Origin: JBFLYZ01 sp040756415
GTDB lineage: Bacteria; Bacteroidota; Bacteroidia; JADZBD01
Direction: 5' to 3'
Assembly (NCBI GenBank): GCA_040756415.1
Contig: JBFLYZ010000064.1
Location: 1-19,491, forward strand
DNA length: 19,491 nt
This document shows, piece by piece, positions 1-6,598 of this stretch. Position 1 is the first letter of the stretch. Each line of letters opens with the position of its first letter. Made by a program: the position numbers and the translations under genes. The notes under the pieces are model-generated. The model searched no databases. It was not told where the DNA came from and was given only the letters and a program-made list of their open reading frames with translations.

Positions 1-881
1 CAGAAGGTCTTTATTTGCGAGATGATCTCCTCAATAATGTACTCGTAATCGTACTCAAAGCCCAGCGAAGTGCGTATGGGCATGCCCCCGCCTATATTGA
101 GCGAGTCCAGTTCAGGGCAGATCTTTTTAAGATCGGCATATACTTTCATGCACTTGGCCAGCTCGGTCCAGTAGTAAATGCTGTCCTTGATCCCCGTATT
201 GATGAAGAAGTGGAGCATCTTGAGTTCCAGTTTGGGATCGTCTTTGATGCGTTCTTTGTAGTAGTCGGGTATCTCTTTGTATCGTATGCCCAGGCGGGAG
301 GTATAGAATTCAAAGGAGGGCTCTTCTTCCGAAGCGATCCGGATACCGATCTTAATCTTGCCTTTGACGTGCTTCTTGTAATAGTCCAGTTCCCCCTTAT
401 GATCGAGAACGGGTATGATATTAAAGCCATCGTTGGCCAGGTCGGTGATGTACTGCTGGTAGTTCTCACGCTTATACCCGTTGCAAACGATAAAGGTCTC
501 CTTATTAACCAATCCCTTCTTATAAAGGTCTCTAACTATCGGAATATCAAAGGCTGATGAAGTTTCAATATGTACCTCATTTTTAAGCACTTCCTCCAGG
601 ATAAAAGAAAAGTGCGAACTTTTTGTGCAGTAACAGTAAGTATAGCTACCTTTGTAATCGGCCTTGGCCATAGCCACCTTGAACATCCGCTTGGCCTTCT
701 GGATTTGTGAGCCGATCTTCGGCAGATAAGTAATTTTAAGAGGCGTGCCGTATTGCTTAATGATATCCATTAATGGTATATCATTGAAGTAGAGATGGTT
801 ATCGATCACCTGGAAGCCCTCCTGCGGAAAATTGAAGGTCTGCTGGATAAGGTCGATGTATTTGTTCTTGAGCATAGCCAT
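1..881 (-). CDS. speA: Arginine decarboxylase, PLP-dependent (partial, C-terminus outside window)
   Basis: Reading the complement from the ATG at 881 gives an uninterrupted frame of about 293 residues to the window edge; the stop lies outside. It matches the N-terminal part of the PLP-dependent fold III decarboxylases (Orn/DAP/Arg decarboxylase 2 group) in the Bacteroidota form, normally about 460 residues. The PLP-lysine motif is YCYCTKSSH with K87; HFFINTG near residue 223 corresponds to the barrel motif that follows it, and NIGGGMP near 262 is the glycine-rich phosphate-binding loop. The reaction is L-arginine to agmatine plus CO2, the first step of putrescine synthesis, in the cytoplasm. 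A second ATG two codons in (875) is an equally possible start. It is divergent from the arginase-family gene at 1007, with about 125 bp between them, which supports a shared arginine/polyamine role. Arginine rather than ornithine or carboxynorspermidine as substrate is inferred from family resemblance. Confidence 0.88.
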   Translation of the reverse strand, partial: MAMLKNKYIDLIQQTFNFPQEGFQVIDNHLYFNDIPLMDIIKQYGTPLKITYLPKIGSQIQKAKRMFKVAMAKADYKGSYTYCYCTKSSHFSFILEEVLKNEVHIETSSAFDIPIVRDLYKKGLVNKETFIVCNGYKRENYQQYITDLANDGFNIIPVLDHKGELDYYKKHVKGKIKIGIRIASEEEPSFEFYTSRLGIRYKEIPDYYKERIKDDPKLELKMLHFFINTGIKDSIYYWTELAKCMKVYADLKKICPELDSLNIGGGMPIRTSLGFEYDYEYIIEEIISQIKTF

Positions 882-936
882 GGTCTAAGGACAGCTTAAA
901 TTAACGATGTAAGTAAGTTACTTTGCTAAAAGAAAG

Positions 937-944
937 CAAATGTA
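937..944 (-). promoter_or_regulatory. Candidate -7 element for arginine decarboxylase
   Basis: On the minus strand this reads TACATTTG, an exact match to the Bacteroidota -7 consensus TAnnTTTG. It lies 56 bases upstream of the ATG at 881, which would give a leader of about 50 bases. I see no good -33 TTTG at the usual 19-21 bp spacing, so this is a single-element call. Confidence 0.45.
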
Positions 945-1006
945 AGTAATCCGGATTGAAAAATCCATAGCGGAATGCAATTTATGGGGAATAAATTTTG
1001 AGTGTT

Positions 1007-1960
1007 ATGAAGATCATCAAGCTGATAGAAGTGAAGTCAGAGATAGGTGCCGGAACCCGCGGAGCCAGCCTGGGGCCGGATGCCATTAAGATAGCGGCCC
1101 TCGATTTCGGGTCATCCTATTTCAAGAAGAACCGTTCGGTAGAGGTTCCCCATGAGAACCGCCTGCTGCTGGAGCCGGTGGTGCATGATTACGCCAAGCG
1201 AATCAAGGGCATAGTTAGCCTATGCGAGAAAGTGGCTAAGGAAGTGAGCAAGACCATAACGGATAACCGTAATTTCCCTATCGTACTGGCGGGCGACCAC
1301 AGTACGGCCATAGGAACGGTTTCGGGCATAAAAATGGCTTTTCCCGATAAAAGGATAGGGGTGATATGGATCGATGCGCATGCCGACCTGCACTCGCCTT
1401 ATACCACTCCTTCGGGCAATATGCACGGTATGACCCTTGCTGCGCTGCTGGCCGAAGACAATATGGAAATGGCCGTTAACAAGCCCGATGAGGAGACCAT
1501 CGAGTTCTGGAACAAGCTTAAGAACGTGGGAGGCATCTCTCCCACCATCAATTACAACGACCTGGTATACATCTCGCTGCGCGATTTCGAGCCGCAGGAA
1601 GACCACCTGATCAAGAAGAACAAGGTAAGAGTGTTCAACGTGGCCGAGATACGCAGGAAAGCGGTGGAGCGCATTGCCATAGAAAGCCTGAACTACCTCG
1701 ACCAGTGCGACCTGGTTTACATCAGTTTCGATGTCGACAGCATGGATAGCGCCATCAGCAAGGGCACGGGTACGCCTGCGCCCCAGGGTATTACCGAGAA
1801 AGAGGCCGGCAACCTGATCTACTATTTGCTGCGCTCACGCAAGGTCTGCTGCTTCGAGATGGTGGAGATCAACCCTACCCTGGATAAGGAGAACCTCATG
1901 GCCGAGAATGCTTTTGAGATACTTCTCAAGGCCAGCAACCAGATCACCAACGATTTCTAG
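1007..1960 (+). CDS. Arginase-family ureohydrolase (arginase or agmatinase)
   Basis: This 317-residue ureohydrolase has the complete binuclear manganese set: H98 in GDHS, D123/H125/D127 in DAHAD, D242/D244 in FDVD, and E287 in VEINP. The TTPSGNMHG stretch at 133-141 follows the arginase pattern TTxSGNxHG rather than the typical bacterial agmatinase loop, so arginase (arginine to ornithine plus urea) is the first guess. However, the position equivalent to Asn130 of mammalian arginase I, which contacts the substrate alpha-carboxylate, is His129. The gene is also divergent from an arginine decarboxylase whose product is agmatine, so agmatinase activity cannot be excluded. The ATG at 1007 is chosen because the only upstream extension is a TTG at 998. 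The length is normal for the family (about 300-350 residues). It is cytoplasmic, with no signal peptide. Confidence 0.88.
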   Translation: MKIIKLIEVKSEIGAGTRGASLGPDAIKIAALDFGSSYFKKNRSVEVPHENRLLLEPVVHDYAKRIKGIVSLCEKVAKEVSKTITDNRNFPIVLAGDHSTAIGTVSGIKMAFPDKRIGVIWIDAHADLHSPYTTPSGNMHGMTLAALLAEDNMEMAVNKPDEETIEFWNKLKNVGGISPTINYNDLVYISLRDFEPQEDHLIKKNKVRVFNVAEIRRKAVERIAIESLNYLDQCDLVYISFDVDSMDSAISKGTGTPAPQGITEKEAGNLIYYLLRSRKVCCFEMVEINPTLDKENLMAENAFEILLKASNQITNDF

Positions 1961-2135
1961 CTTACCAGGCTGCCTGGATATTCTTCACGCAGCCAGTCCC
2001 GGATTTCGGCTGCAGGACCGGCAGAAAGCGGTTTTAATCACGGAGAATCCAGAGAGCCACTAGCCTGCCTGCACGTTACTAGGAGAAAAAGCAAACGTAT
2101 ACTACCCGCGTTATCAATGCAGCGATTGTTTTCTG

Positions 2136-2498
2136 CTACTGTTCCTCTGTGGCATTAGCAATAATGTGCCAAACGTCCATAAAAGGCCCTTTGGCATGGG
2201 GATCATACTTTCCGTATCTATGCTCGGCTATTTCCAGGGCCGGTTTGGGGTCAGCGCCATATTTTAAAAGAAGCTTTGCGATCTCAGCCAGTTTGGGAAA
2301 ATGATGGTCTTCCAGCAGGCTGTCTGATAAGCGGAACATGAGCAGGCGCAGGGGAGTGGTGGGCTGCATGTGATTATCGCCAACAGGGCGGAAATAGTTG
2401 GGATCGGCTCCCTGCTCCAGGCATCGTTTTACTTCTTCCATCTTGCAGTCGGCAACCGCATCCATTAATGCCTCATTTATATCCTTTCCTCCGCTCAT
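2136..2498 (-). CDS. Small ankyrin-repeat protein
   Basis: This 120-residue protein has no signal peptide. Two ankyrin-type units are visible: residues 7-35, with ALMDAVADCKMEEVKRCLEQ followed by GADPN, and about 68-85, with AEIAKLLLKYGADP. Ankyrin repeats mediate protein-protein contacts; the partner is unknown. The ATG at 2498 overlaps the stop codon of the upstream secreted gene in an ATGA arrangement, which indicates translational coupling in a three-gene minus-strand operon. An apparently cytoplasmic ankyrin protein coupled to secreted YwqK-like proteins is odd. Small ankyrin proteins often occur among accessory or immunity-type genes, but nothing here proves that role. Confidence 0.75.
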   Translation of the reverse strand: MSGGKDINEALMDAVADCKMEEVKRCLEQGADPNYFRPVGDNHMQPTTPLRLLMFRLSDSLLEDHHFPKLAEIAKLLLKYGADPKPALEIAEHRYGKYDPHAKGPFMDVWHIIANATEEQ

Positions 2499-3049
2499 TC
2501 TACCAGCTCACCATCTTTATAGGTTTCCGTTTTGATGATCTTACCGCTTTCATCGAACCAGGTCCATACCCCGTGCCTGTTCGAGCAATACCCCCGGTCC
2601 CAGAGCTTATTCCACTTCCCGGTGTCATTCACCTTGTACATGGCAATGCATTTGATCGTTCCATCCGGGTAATACTCTTTGATGGTGCCGATCCGGCAAT
2701 CGGTATACTGGGGACCTTCGCTCACTATGCTGTCGTTCTTATCCAAACGTATCAGGTAGCAGGGCTTGCACTTATCCAGGTTCTCGTTCGCTTTTTTATA
2801 CTTCATAAATACCTCATAGCTCACTTCCTCGCAATCGACAAAGTAAGTAACCGCCTTGTTCTTTCCGGTAAAGGTGCTGCAGTTGATGGCCCATGGGCCT
2901 GAAGTAAGATTTACCGCGTAGACTACCAGCGTGTCGAGCCGGGCGTATTCGCTTGTCAGCGTGTCCTTCACATCGCTTTGGGCATGAGCATGAAGGGAGG
3001 CAAAGCCTAAAAGAAATGTAAGGGAGCTGGGGTAAAAGATCGATCTCAT
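2495..3049 (-). CDS. Secreted YwqK/MORN-like repeat protein
   Basis: The 184-residue product starts with a Sec signal peptide (about residues 1-23, ending AHAQ) followed by a globular part. The C-terminal third carries MORN/YwqK-like units: IGTIKEYYPDGTIK, then a unit around HGVWTWFDESGKIIKTETY, and the end YKDGELVE. There are several cysteines, including a CKPC pair, consistent with an exported protein with disulfides. Proteins of this type are common in Bacteroidota and are often labelled as antitoxin-like YwqK family; their biochemical role is unproven. It is the second gene of a minus-strand operon, 13 bp after the larger paralogue-like gene and coupled by ATGA overlap to the ankyrin gene. 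Confidence 0.78.
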   Translation of the reverse strand: MRSIFYPSSLTFLLGFASLHAHAQSDVKDTLTSEYARLDTLVVYAVNLTSGPWAINCSTFTGKNKAVTYFVDCEEVSYEVFMKYKKANENLDKCKPCYLIRLDKNDSIVSEGPQYTDCRIGTIKEYYPDGTIKCIAMYKVNDTGKWNKLWDRGYCSNRHGVWTWFDESGKIIKTETYKDGELVE

Positions 3050-3062
3050 AAGCAGGCCGAAT

Positions 3063-3857
3063 CTATTCTTTTTTCTTTAATGGCTTTCCATCCCTGTCCC
3101 AATACTTCCATTCGCCCGCTTTTTTGCCGTAATAATATTCGCCTTCCTCTTTTTTCTGGCCATTCGGATGCCAGGCTATCAGATGACCGTGGTACATAGT
3201 TTCAGGGTTCTTTTTATTGGCCATTTTCAGCAGCAGTGTGCTCTGCTTACGTACCAACTTGCCCTCGAGGTAAAATGTGAGATCGGCAAATACGCTATCG
3301 CCTGTTATTTTTAACGTATCGGTAACAACAGAATCTCCAAACGCACCGTATGCCATTATACCTTTGCCTTTATAATATTCCACCTTACCATTTTTTCGGT
3401 AAATGTATATATGATAGCAGGAATAAGGCGCGTGGCCGAATTTGGGAGCGAAATCAATACGCATATTCATACGGCCTGATTTTTTAAACTCTTTATAGTA
3501 AAGATAGTCGCCCTGTCTTGCAGCATAAATATAGCGCAGCCTTCCTCTTCGGTCATAGGATCTATATTCACCGTCCAGTAATAACGGCCTGCCCATTTGT
3601 CCTGCCGTATCGTTCTTAGGTTCATAAGTAAACTTTTTCGATCCTCTTCCACCCTCAATGTTCCATATGCTTTCGCCATGATCATAATAGGCATAGCGAT
3701 AATATACTGCCGCAGCACTATCTTTTACAGGTTTCCAATGGTAATCTAGATAGAGAATCCATTTCCCATGCTTCCTTCCGGCTGAATCCAATTGGTTCAG
3801 TTGGCCATAAGCCGTGGACAGGGATAAGCAAAAGCAAAGGACAAAGGCAGTTCTCAT
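3063..3857 (-). CDS. Secreted YwqK/MORN-like repeat protein
   Basis: From the ATG at 3857 the product is 264 residues with a clear signal peptide (MRTAFVLCFCLSLSTAYGQ). The frame stays open upstream to a TTG at 3950, but that extension would bury the signal sequence, so I reject it. Repeated G-x-W/Y units are seen: HGKWILYLDYHW near the start, LDGEYRSYDRRGRLRYIYAA in the middle, and the C-terminal pair GHLIAWHPNGQKKEEGEY / GKKAGEWKYWDRDGKPLKKKE, typical of MORN/YwqK beta-hairpin repeats. It is the first gene of the three-gene minus-strand operon. The function is unknown; a cell-envelope location is inferred from the signal peptide. Confidence 0.8.
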   Translation of the reverse strand: MRTAFVLCFCLSLSTAYGQLNQLDSAGRKHGKWILYLDYHWKPVKDSAAAVYYRYAYYDHGESIWNIEGGRGSKKFTYEPKNDTAGQMGRPLLLDGEYRSYDRRGRLRYIYAARQGDYLYYKEFKKSGRMNMRIDFAPKFGHAPYSCYHIYIYRKNGKVEYYKGKGIMAYGAFGDSVVTDTLKITGDSVFADLTFYLEGKLVRKQSTLLLKMANKKNPETMYHGHLIAWHPNGQKKEEGEYYYGKKAGEWKYWDRDGKPLKKKE

Positions 3858-3880
3858 GCCATTATAACGGTATACCTGAA

Positions 3881-3888
3881 TAAAGATA
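3881..3888 (-). promoter_or_regulatory. Candidate -7 element for the YwqK/ankyrin operon
   Basis: The minus strand reads TATCTTTA, one mismatch from TAnnTTTG, 24 bases upstream of the ATG at 3857. The same octamer occurs before the His-rich gene (8655-8648). No convincing -33 element is visible, so this is a weak call. Confidence 0.3.
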
Positions 3889-4064
3889 CGCTTTTTGCCC
3901 GGCTGCTGCTTTTGTTTATCAGCGAAAAAACTGAACTTTACAACGCTCAAGCCCCATATCCCATGAACAGGGGAGTAGCGCGTTCAGGATTTGGGCCGGT
4001 AGCTAAGGGCCGGGTTTACAGGTTTTATCATGCTTAAGAGGTAACGGCCGGTACACGAAAACCA

Positions 4065-4613
4065 ATGGAATTATCGATCAGGGAACTGCAGGAGAACGAC
4101 ATTGAGCCGCTCACGCGCTATTGGCTGGGCTCAAACAAAGCCTTTCTCGAGGGCATGGGTGTGGACGTAAGTAAAATGCCTTCGGCCGGGGCCTGGAGGA
4201 ACATGCTGCTTGACCAGTTGAACACTCCTGTAGAGAAAAAACAGTCGTATTGCATGATCTGGCTGGAGGATAATCAGCCGGTCGGTCACTCGAATGTGAA
4301 CAAGATCATTTTCGGCCAGGAGGCCTACATGCACCTGCACCTGTGGTCCCCGGATACAAGAAAAAAGGGGATGGGGCTCGCATTTGTTCAGCTTACCCTG
4401 CCGCATTTTTTTGAAAAGCTGCGCCTGCAGAAGATATGCTGCGAGCCGTACGCGCTGAATCCCGCGCCTAACAGGGTGCTCGAAAAGGCCGGGTTCGCCT
4501 TTATTAAAAGCTATGTGACCACTCCCGGCTGGATCAATTTCGAGCAGGAGGTGAACCGGTGGGAGCTGTCCCGCAAGCGATTCGAAGTACTGTATGGATA
4601 TTCTGCCGCTTAG
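4065..4613 (+). CDS. GNAT-family N-acetyltransferase
   Basis: The 182-residue cytoplasmic protein has a GNAT layout. It has an N-terminal strand (LSIRELQENDIEPLTRYW), a central strand (AYMHLHLWSPDTRKKGMG) carrying the acetyl-CoA pyrophosphate loop R-K-K-G-M-G near residues 99-104, and the C-terminal motif NPAPNRVLEKAGF near 131-143, typical of RimJ/RimL-like members. The acceptor substrate cannot be told. The ATG at 4065 opens exactly at the GNAT N-terminus. Its last 20 bases overlap the longest reading of the TPR-LuxR gene; whether the two are functionally linked is uncertain because a promoter-like element lies between them. Confidence 0.85.
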   Translation: MELSIRELQENDIEPLTRYWLGSNKAFLEGMGVDVSKMPSAGAWRNMLLDQLNTPVEKKQSYCMIWLEDNQPVGHSNVNKIIFGQEAYMHLHLWSPDTRKKGMGLAFVQLTLPHFFEKLRLQKICCEPYALNPAPNRVLEKAGFAFIKSYVTTPGWINFEQEVNRWELSRKRFEVLYGYSAA

Positions 4614-6171
4614 ACAAAAGCTTTTCGGCAAGGCCCCGCCAAATAATATTATTTTTGTTTTTCAAAACCGGGTATTGAAGGCGTTTCGGATAAGATTCGT
4701 GTTGCTGCTCATGCTGCTCCTTGCTGCCCCGAATTCCGGGGTAAGTGCGGATTCAATATCCGACAGCGGGTTAAGGCCATCGCGCGACACGGCCGGGGTA
4801 CGGGAGTATTTCAGGCTGGCTGCCGGGCTCACCCACAAGGATCCCGTACAGGCCATTGAATATGCCGAGAAGGGCATACGGCTTTCCCGCGAGATCGACT
4901 ACCCGCAAGGCGAGGCCCTCTTGCTGAAAGAATTGGGCATTATCCATATGTACTCGGGCAAACTGGATACGGCACTCTATTATGCCATTCAGGCGCTTAG
5001 CCTGTTTGAAAAGCTCAAAGATGTAAAGGGCATTGCAGCCGCATACGGGAATATCGGTATTGTTTACTGGTATCAGCATAATTTTTCCAAATCGCTCGAC
5101 TATTACAACCAGGCGCTGCAAGCGTATACAAAGCTGAATGACAGTGACGGAATGGCGAACCAATACAATAATATAGGGCTTATATACAGCGAACAGAAAA
5201 AATACGATGAGGCGATAGCATTGTATGAAAGATCATTGGAAATATATCTTCGCTCAGGCAACCTGCGTGCCGTCTCAAAGCGGTATAACAATATCGCCAT
5301 CGTGTATGAGGAAAAGGGGGATTTTGACCGCGCAATGGAATATTATAACAAAGCGATCAAGCTCAGGGAAGAAACGGGCGACAGGAACGGTATGGTAATC
5401 TCGCTCAATAACCTAGGCGATCTGCTTTCCAAGAATAAAAAGTACGCGCTTGCCCTTGAATACCTTGATAAAAGCCTGAGTATTGCGAAGGAGCTCGGAT
5501 TCCTGGACGGACAGAAATATGCATACGAATACCTGGGAAATACGTATGAACGCCTGAAAGAGTACGAAAAAGCGCTGGAGTACCACCGGCTATCGGTGCT
5601 TGTAGAAGACAGCATGCGCAATATTGAGATGGACAGGCAGATGGCCGAAATGGAAGCCCGCTATCAGAATGAAAAGAAGCAAAAGGAAATCGCGAGGCTG
5701 GAACTTGAAAACAAAGGGCAGGAGGCCGCGAATTATCGTATAACCCTGTGGCTGATTCTTGTATCCGCGTGTTTGCTGGGGCTTTTCCTGTGGTTTAACG
5801 CTTTTCGCCAGAAAAAAAGGAGGCAGGAGGCCCGTTTACAGGAAGAAATGAGAAAATATACGGTCGAGATTGAGCAACTGCGCACCAATATTGCTGAAAT
5901 TATAGTGAATCGCCCCTCGCTTTTTAAGGTCAGCCTGAGTAAAGACGAACTTAACCGATATCTTCTCGATCCGCTCACAGACAGGGAAACGGAGATCCTC
6001 CGTAAAATAGCGGAAGGAAGATCTAACAGGGAGGTCGCAGAGCTCCTCTTTGTTTCGGAGAATACCGTGAAATACCACCTGAAGAATATCTTTCTCAAGC
6101 TGGATGTTAAAAACAGGACCGAGGCGCTTGTAAAGGCCAGCGCGATGAACCTGATACAAGCCGGGGCCTGA
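4594..6171 (+). CDS. Membrane-tethered TPR regulator with C-terminal LuxR-type HTH
   Basis: Domains in order: an N-terminal hydrophobic export segment (about residues 28-52), six or so tetratricopeptide repeats of about 40 residues (about 75-340, e.g. AAAYGNIGIVYWYQHNFSKSL and NQYNNIGLIYSEQKKYDEAI), a coiled-coil stretch (about 345-378), one transmembrane helix (about 382-403, ITLWLILVSACLLGLFLWF), a second charged helix, and a LuxR/GerE-type helix-turn-helix (about 459-525, LTDRETEILRKIAEGRSN with recognition-helix region NTVKYHLKNI). This predicts a periplasmic TPR sensor and a cytoplasmic DNA-binding domain, a one-component trans-membrane regulator. The start is uncertain. ATG 4594 is the first in-frame ATG, but it overlaps the GNAT gene and puts about 27 residues before the signal segment. 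A TTG at 4675 just downstream of a TATTTTTG element would give a cleaner signal peptide. The signal it senses is unknown. Confidence 0.85.
   Translation: MDILPLRQKLFGKAPPNNIIFVFQNRVLKAFRIRFVLLLMLLLAAPNSGVSADSISDSGLRPSRDTAGVREYFRLAAGLTHKDPVQAIEYAEKGIRLSREIDYPQGEALLLKELGIIHMYSGKLDTALYYAIQALSLFEKLKDVKGIAAAYGNIGIVYWYQHNFSKSLDYYNQALQAYTKLNDSDGMANQYNNIGLIYSEQKKYDEAIALYERSLEIYLRSGNLRAVSKRYNNIAIVYEEKGDFDRAMEYYNKAIKLREETGDRNGMVISLNNLGDLLSKNKKYALALEYLDKSLSIAKELGFLDGQKYAYEYLGNTYERLKEYEKALEYHRLSVLVEDSMRNIEMDRQMAEMEARYQNEKKQKEIARLELENKGQEAANYRITLWLILVSACLLGLFLWFNAFRQKKRRQEARLQEEMRKYTVEIEQLRTNIAEIIVNRPSLFKVSLSKDELNRYLLDPLTDRETEILRKIAEGRSNREVAELLFVSENTVKYHLKNIFLKLDVKNRTEALVKASAMNLIQAGA
4650..4657 (+). promoter_or_regulatory. 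Candidate -7 element for the TPR-LuxR gene
   Basis: TATTTTTG matches TAnnTTTG exactly and lies 18 bases before an in-frame TTG (4675) that begins a well-formed signal peptide. If real, the TPR-LuxR protein starts at 4675, not 4594. The AT-rich setting makes chance matches likely and no -33 TTTG is evident. Confidence 0.4.
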
Positions 6172-6243
6172 CCGGCCTACCCATGCTTTTTTCCTATTGT
6201 TTCATATCTGTCGGCCCCGAATAACAGGAATTTTTCAGGAGAA

Positions 6244-6259
6244 CTACCCGATCGGGTAG
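6244..6259. promoter_or_regulatory. Perfect 16-bp palindrome, candidate operator (site 1)
   Basis: CTACCCGATCGGGTAG is a perfect palindrome. It ends 44 bp before the ATG of the HTH-only gene and 22 bp before an nAnnTTTG -7 element. The same arms with a different centre occur at 6496-6511 with identical spacing to their own -7 element. The size and symmetry suit a dimeric LuxR/NarL-type HTH. An RNA hairpin (6-bp stem, 4-base loop) is the alternative reading, but there is no U-tract after it. Confidence 0.7.
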
Positions 6260-6281
6260 CAGGATAAGGATACCCTGCCCT

Positions 6282-6289
6282 GATCTTTG
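6282..6289 (+). promoter_or_regulatory. Degenerate -7 element for the HTH-only gene
   Basis: GATCTTTG matches AnnTTTG but lacks the first T of the Bacteroidota -7 consensus. No -33 element is found; the palindrome at 6244-6259 ends next to where it would lie. Transcription would start near 6296, giving a very short leader before ATG 6304. A weak core with an adjacent upstream dyad is the usual form of an activator-dependent promoter. Confidence 0.5.
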
Positions 6290-6303
6290 TTTCCTAGCGC
6301 TTT

Positions 6304-6504
6304 ATGGGAAGAGCTTTGACAAAACGGGAAAAAGAGGTTCTAACGCTGCTGTACAGGGGTATGAGTTACAGCCACATAGCCAGTGCCCTGTATATCACGG
6401 TTAATACGGTAAAGTATCATACCAAGAACATATATTCTAAAACGGGCGCCAGGAACAGGGTGGAACTCATGGCAAAGCAGATGAAAGCTGAAAAACTACC
6501 CTAA
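6304..6504 (+). CDS. Stand-alone LuxR-type HTH protein (66 aa)
   Basis: Essentially the whole protein is one LuxR/GerE-type HTH. It begins at the canonical LTKREKEVL helix and ends soon after NTVKYHTKNIYSKTGARNR, with no receiver, TPR or ligand domain. By eye, 24 of 55 positions are identical to the HTH of the TPR-LuxR protein 133 bp upstream, including most of the recognition helix (NTVKYHxKNI). The ATG at 6304 is the only sensible start. A 16-bp dyad and -7 element lie just upstream, and the second copy of the dyad covers the last two codons and stop (arm CTACCC encodes Leu-Pro). It could act alone as a small activator or antagonise the larger regulator through shared sites or heterodimers; both are inference. 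It may also be a truncated remnant, but the intact frame and tailored promoter argue against that. Confidence 0.82.
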   Translation: MGRALTKREKEVLTLLYRGMSYSHIASALYITVNTVKYHTKNIYSKTGARNRVELMAKQMKAEKLP

Positions 6505-6511
6505 GGGGTAG
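6496..6511. promoter_or_regulatory. CTACCC-N4-GGGTAG dyad, candidate operator (site 2)
   Basis: CTACCCTAAGGGGTAG has the same 6-bp arms as the palindrome at 6244-6259, with the spacer TAAG in place of GATC. The spacer contains the TAA stop of the HTH-only gene, so the site overlaps coding sequence. Its last base lies 22 bp before CATTTTTG, exactly as in site 1, while the intervening sequences do not align. It precedes the secreted unknown at 6599. Confidence 0.65.
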
Positions 6512-6533
6512 GATGCAGGATGCTAAGATGCCG

Positions 6534-6541
6534 CATTTTTG
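6534..6541 (+). promoter_or_regulatory. Degenerate -7 element for the secreted unknown gene
   Basis: CATTTTTG matches AnnTTTG but lacks the first T of the consensus and has no -33 partner. It would give a leader of about 50 bases before ATG 6599. The support comes mainly from its fixed distance to the dyad at 6496-6511. Confidence 0.45.
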
Positions 6542-6598
6542 CCGCTCTACAGAACAATTGAAACTAATCATAAACCAATAAACCCAACCCCGTATCTT

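Noticed and set aside
15..557. 180-codon plus-strand frame at the left edge
   Set aside because: It is antisense to the arginine decarboxylase, which reads through to the window edge with clear PLP-enzyme motifs.
1965..1977. CCAGGC-T-GCCTGG dyad just after the arginase stop
   Set aside because: With a one-base centre it can form only a very short RNA hairpin, and no T-tract follows, so I do not call it a terminator.
2103..2108. Single CTACCC half-site
   Set aside because: No matching GGGTAG arm follows at 4 bp, and it lies at the 3' end of a minus-strand operon rather than in a promoter.
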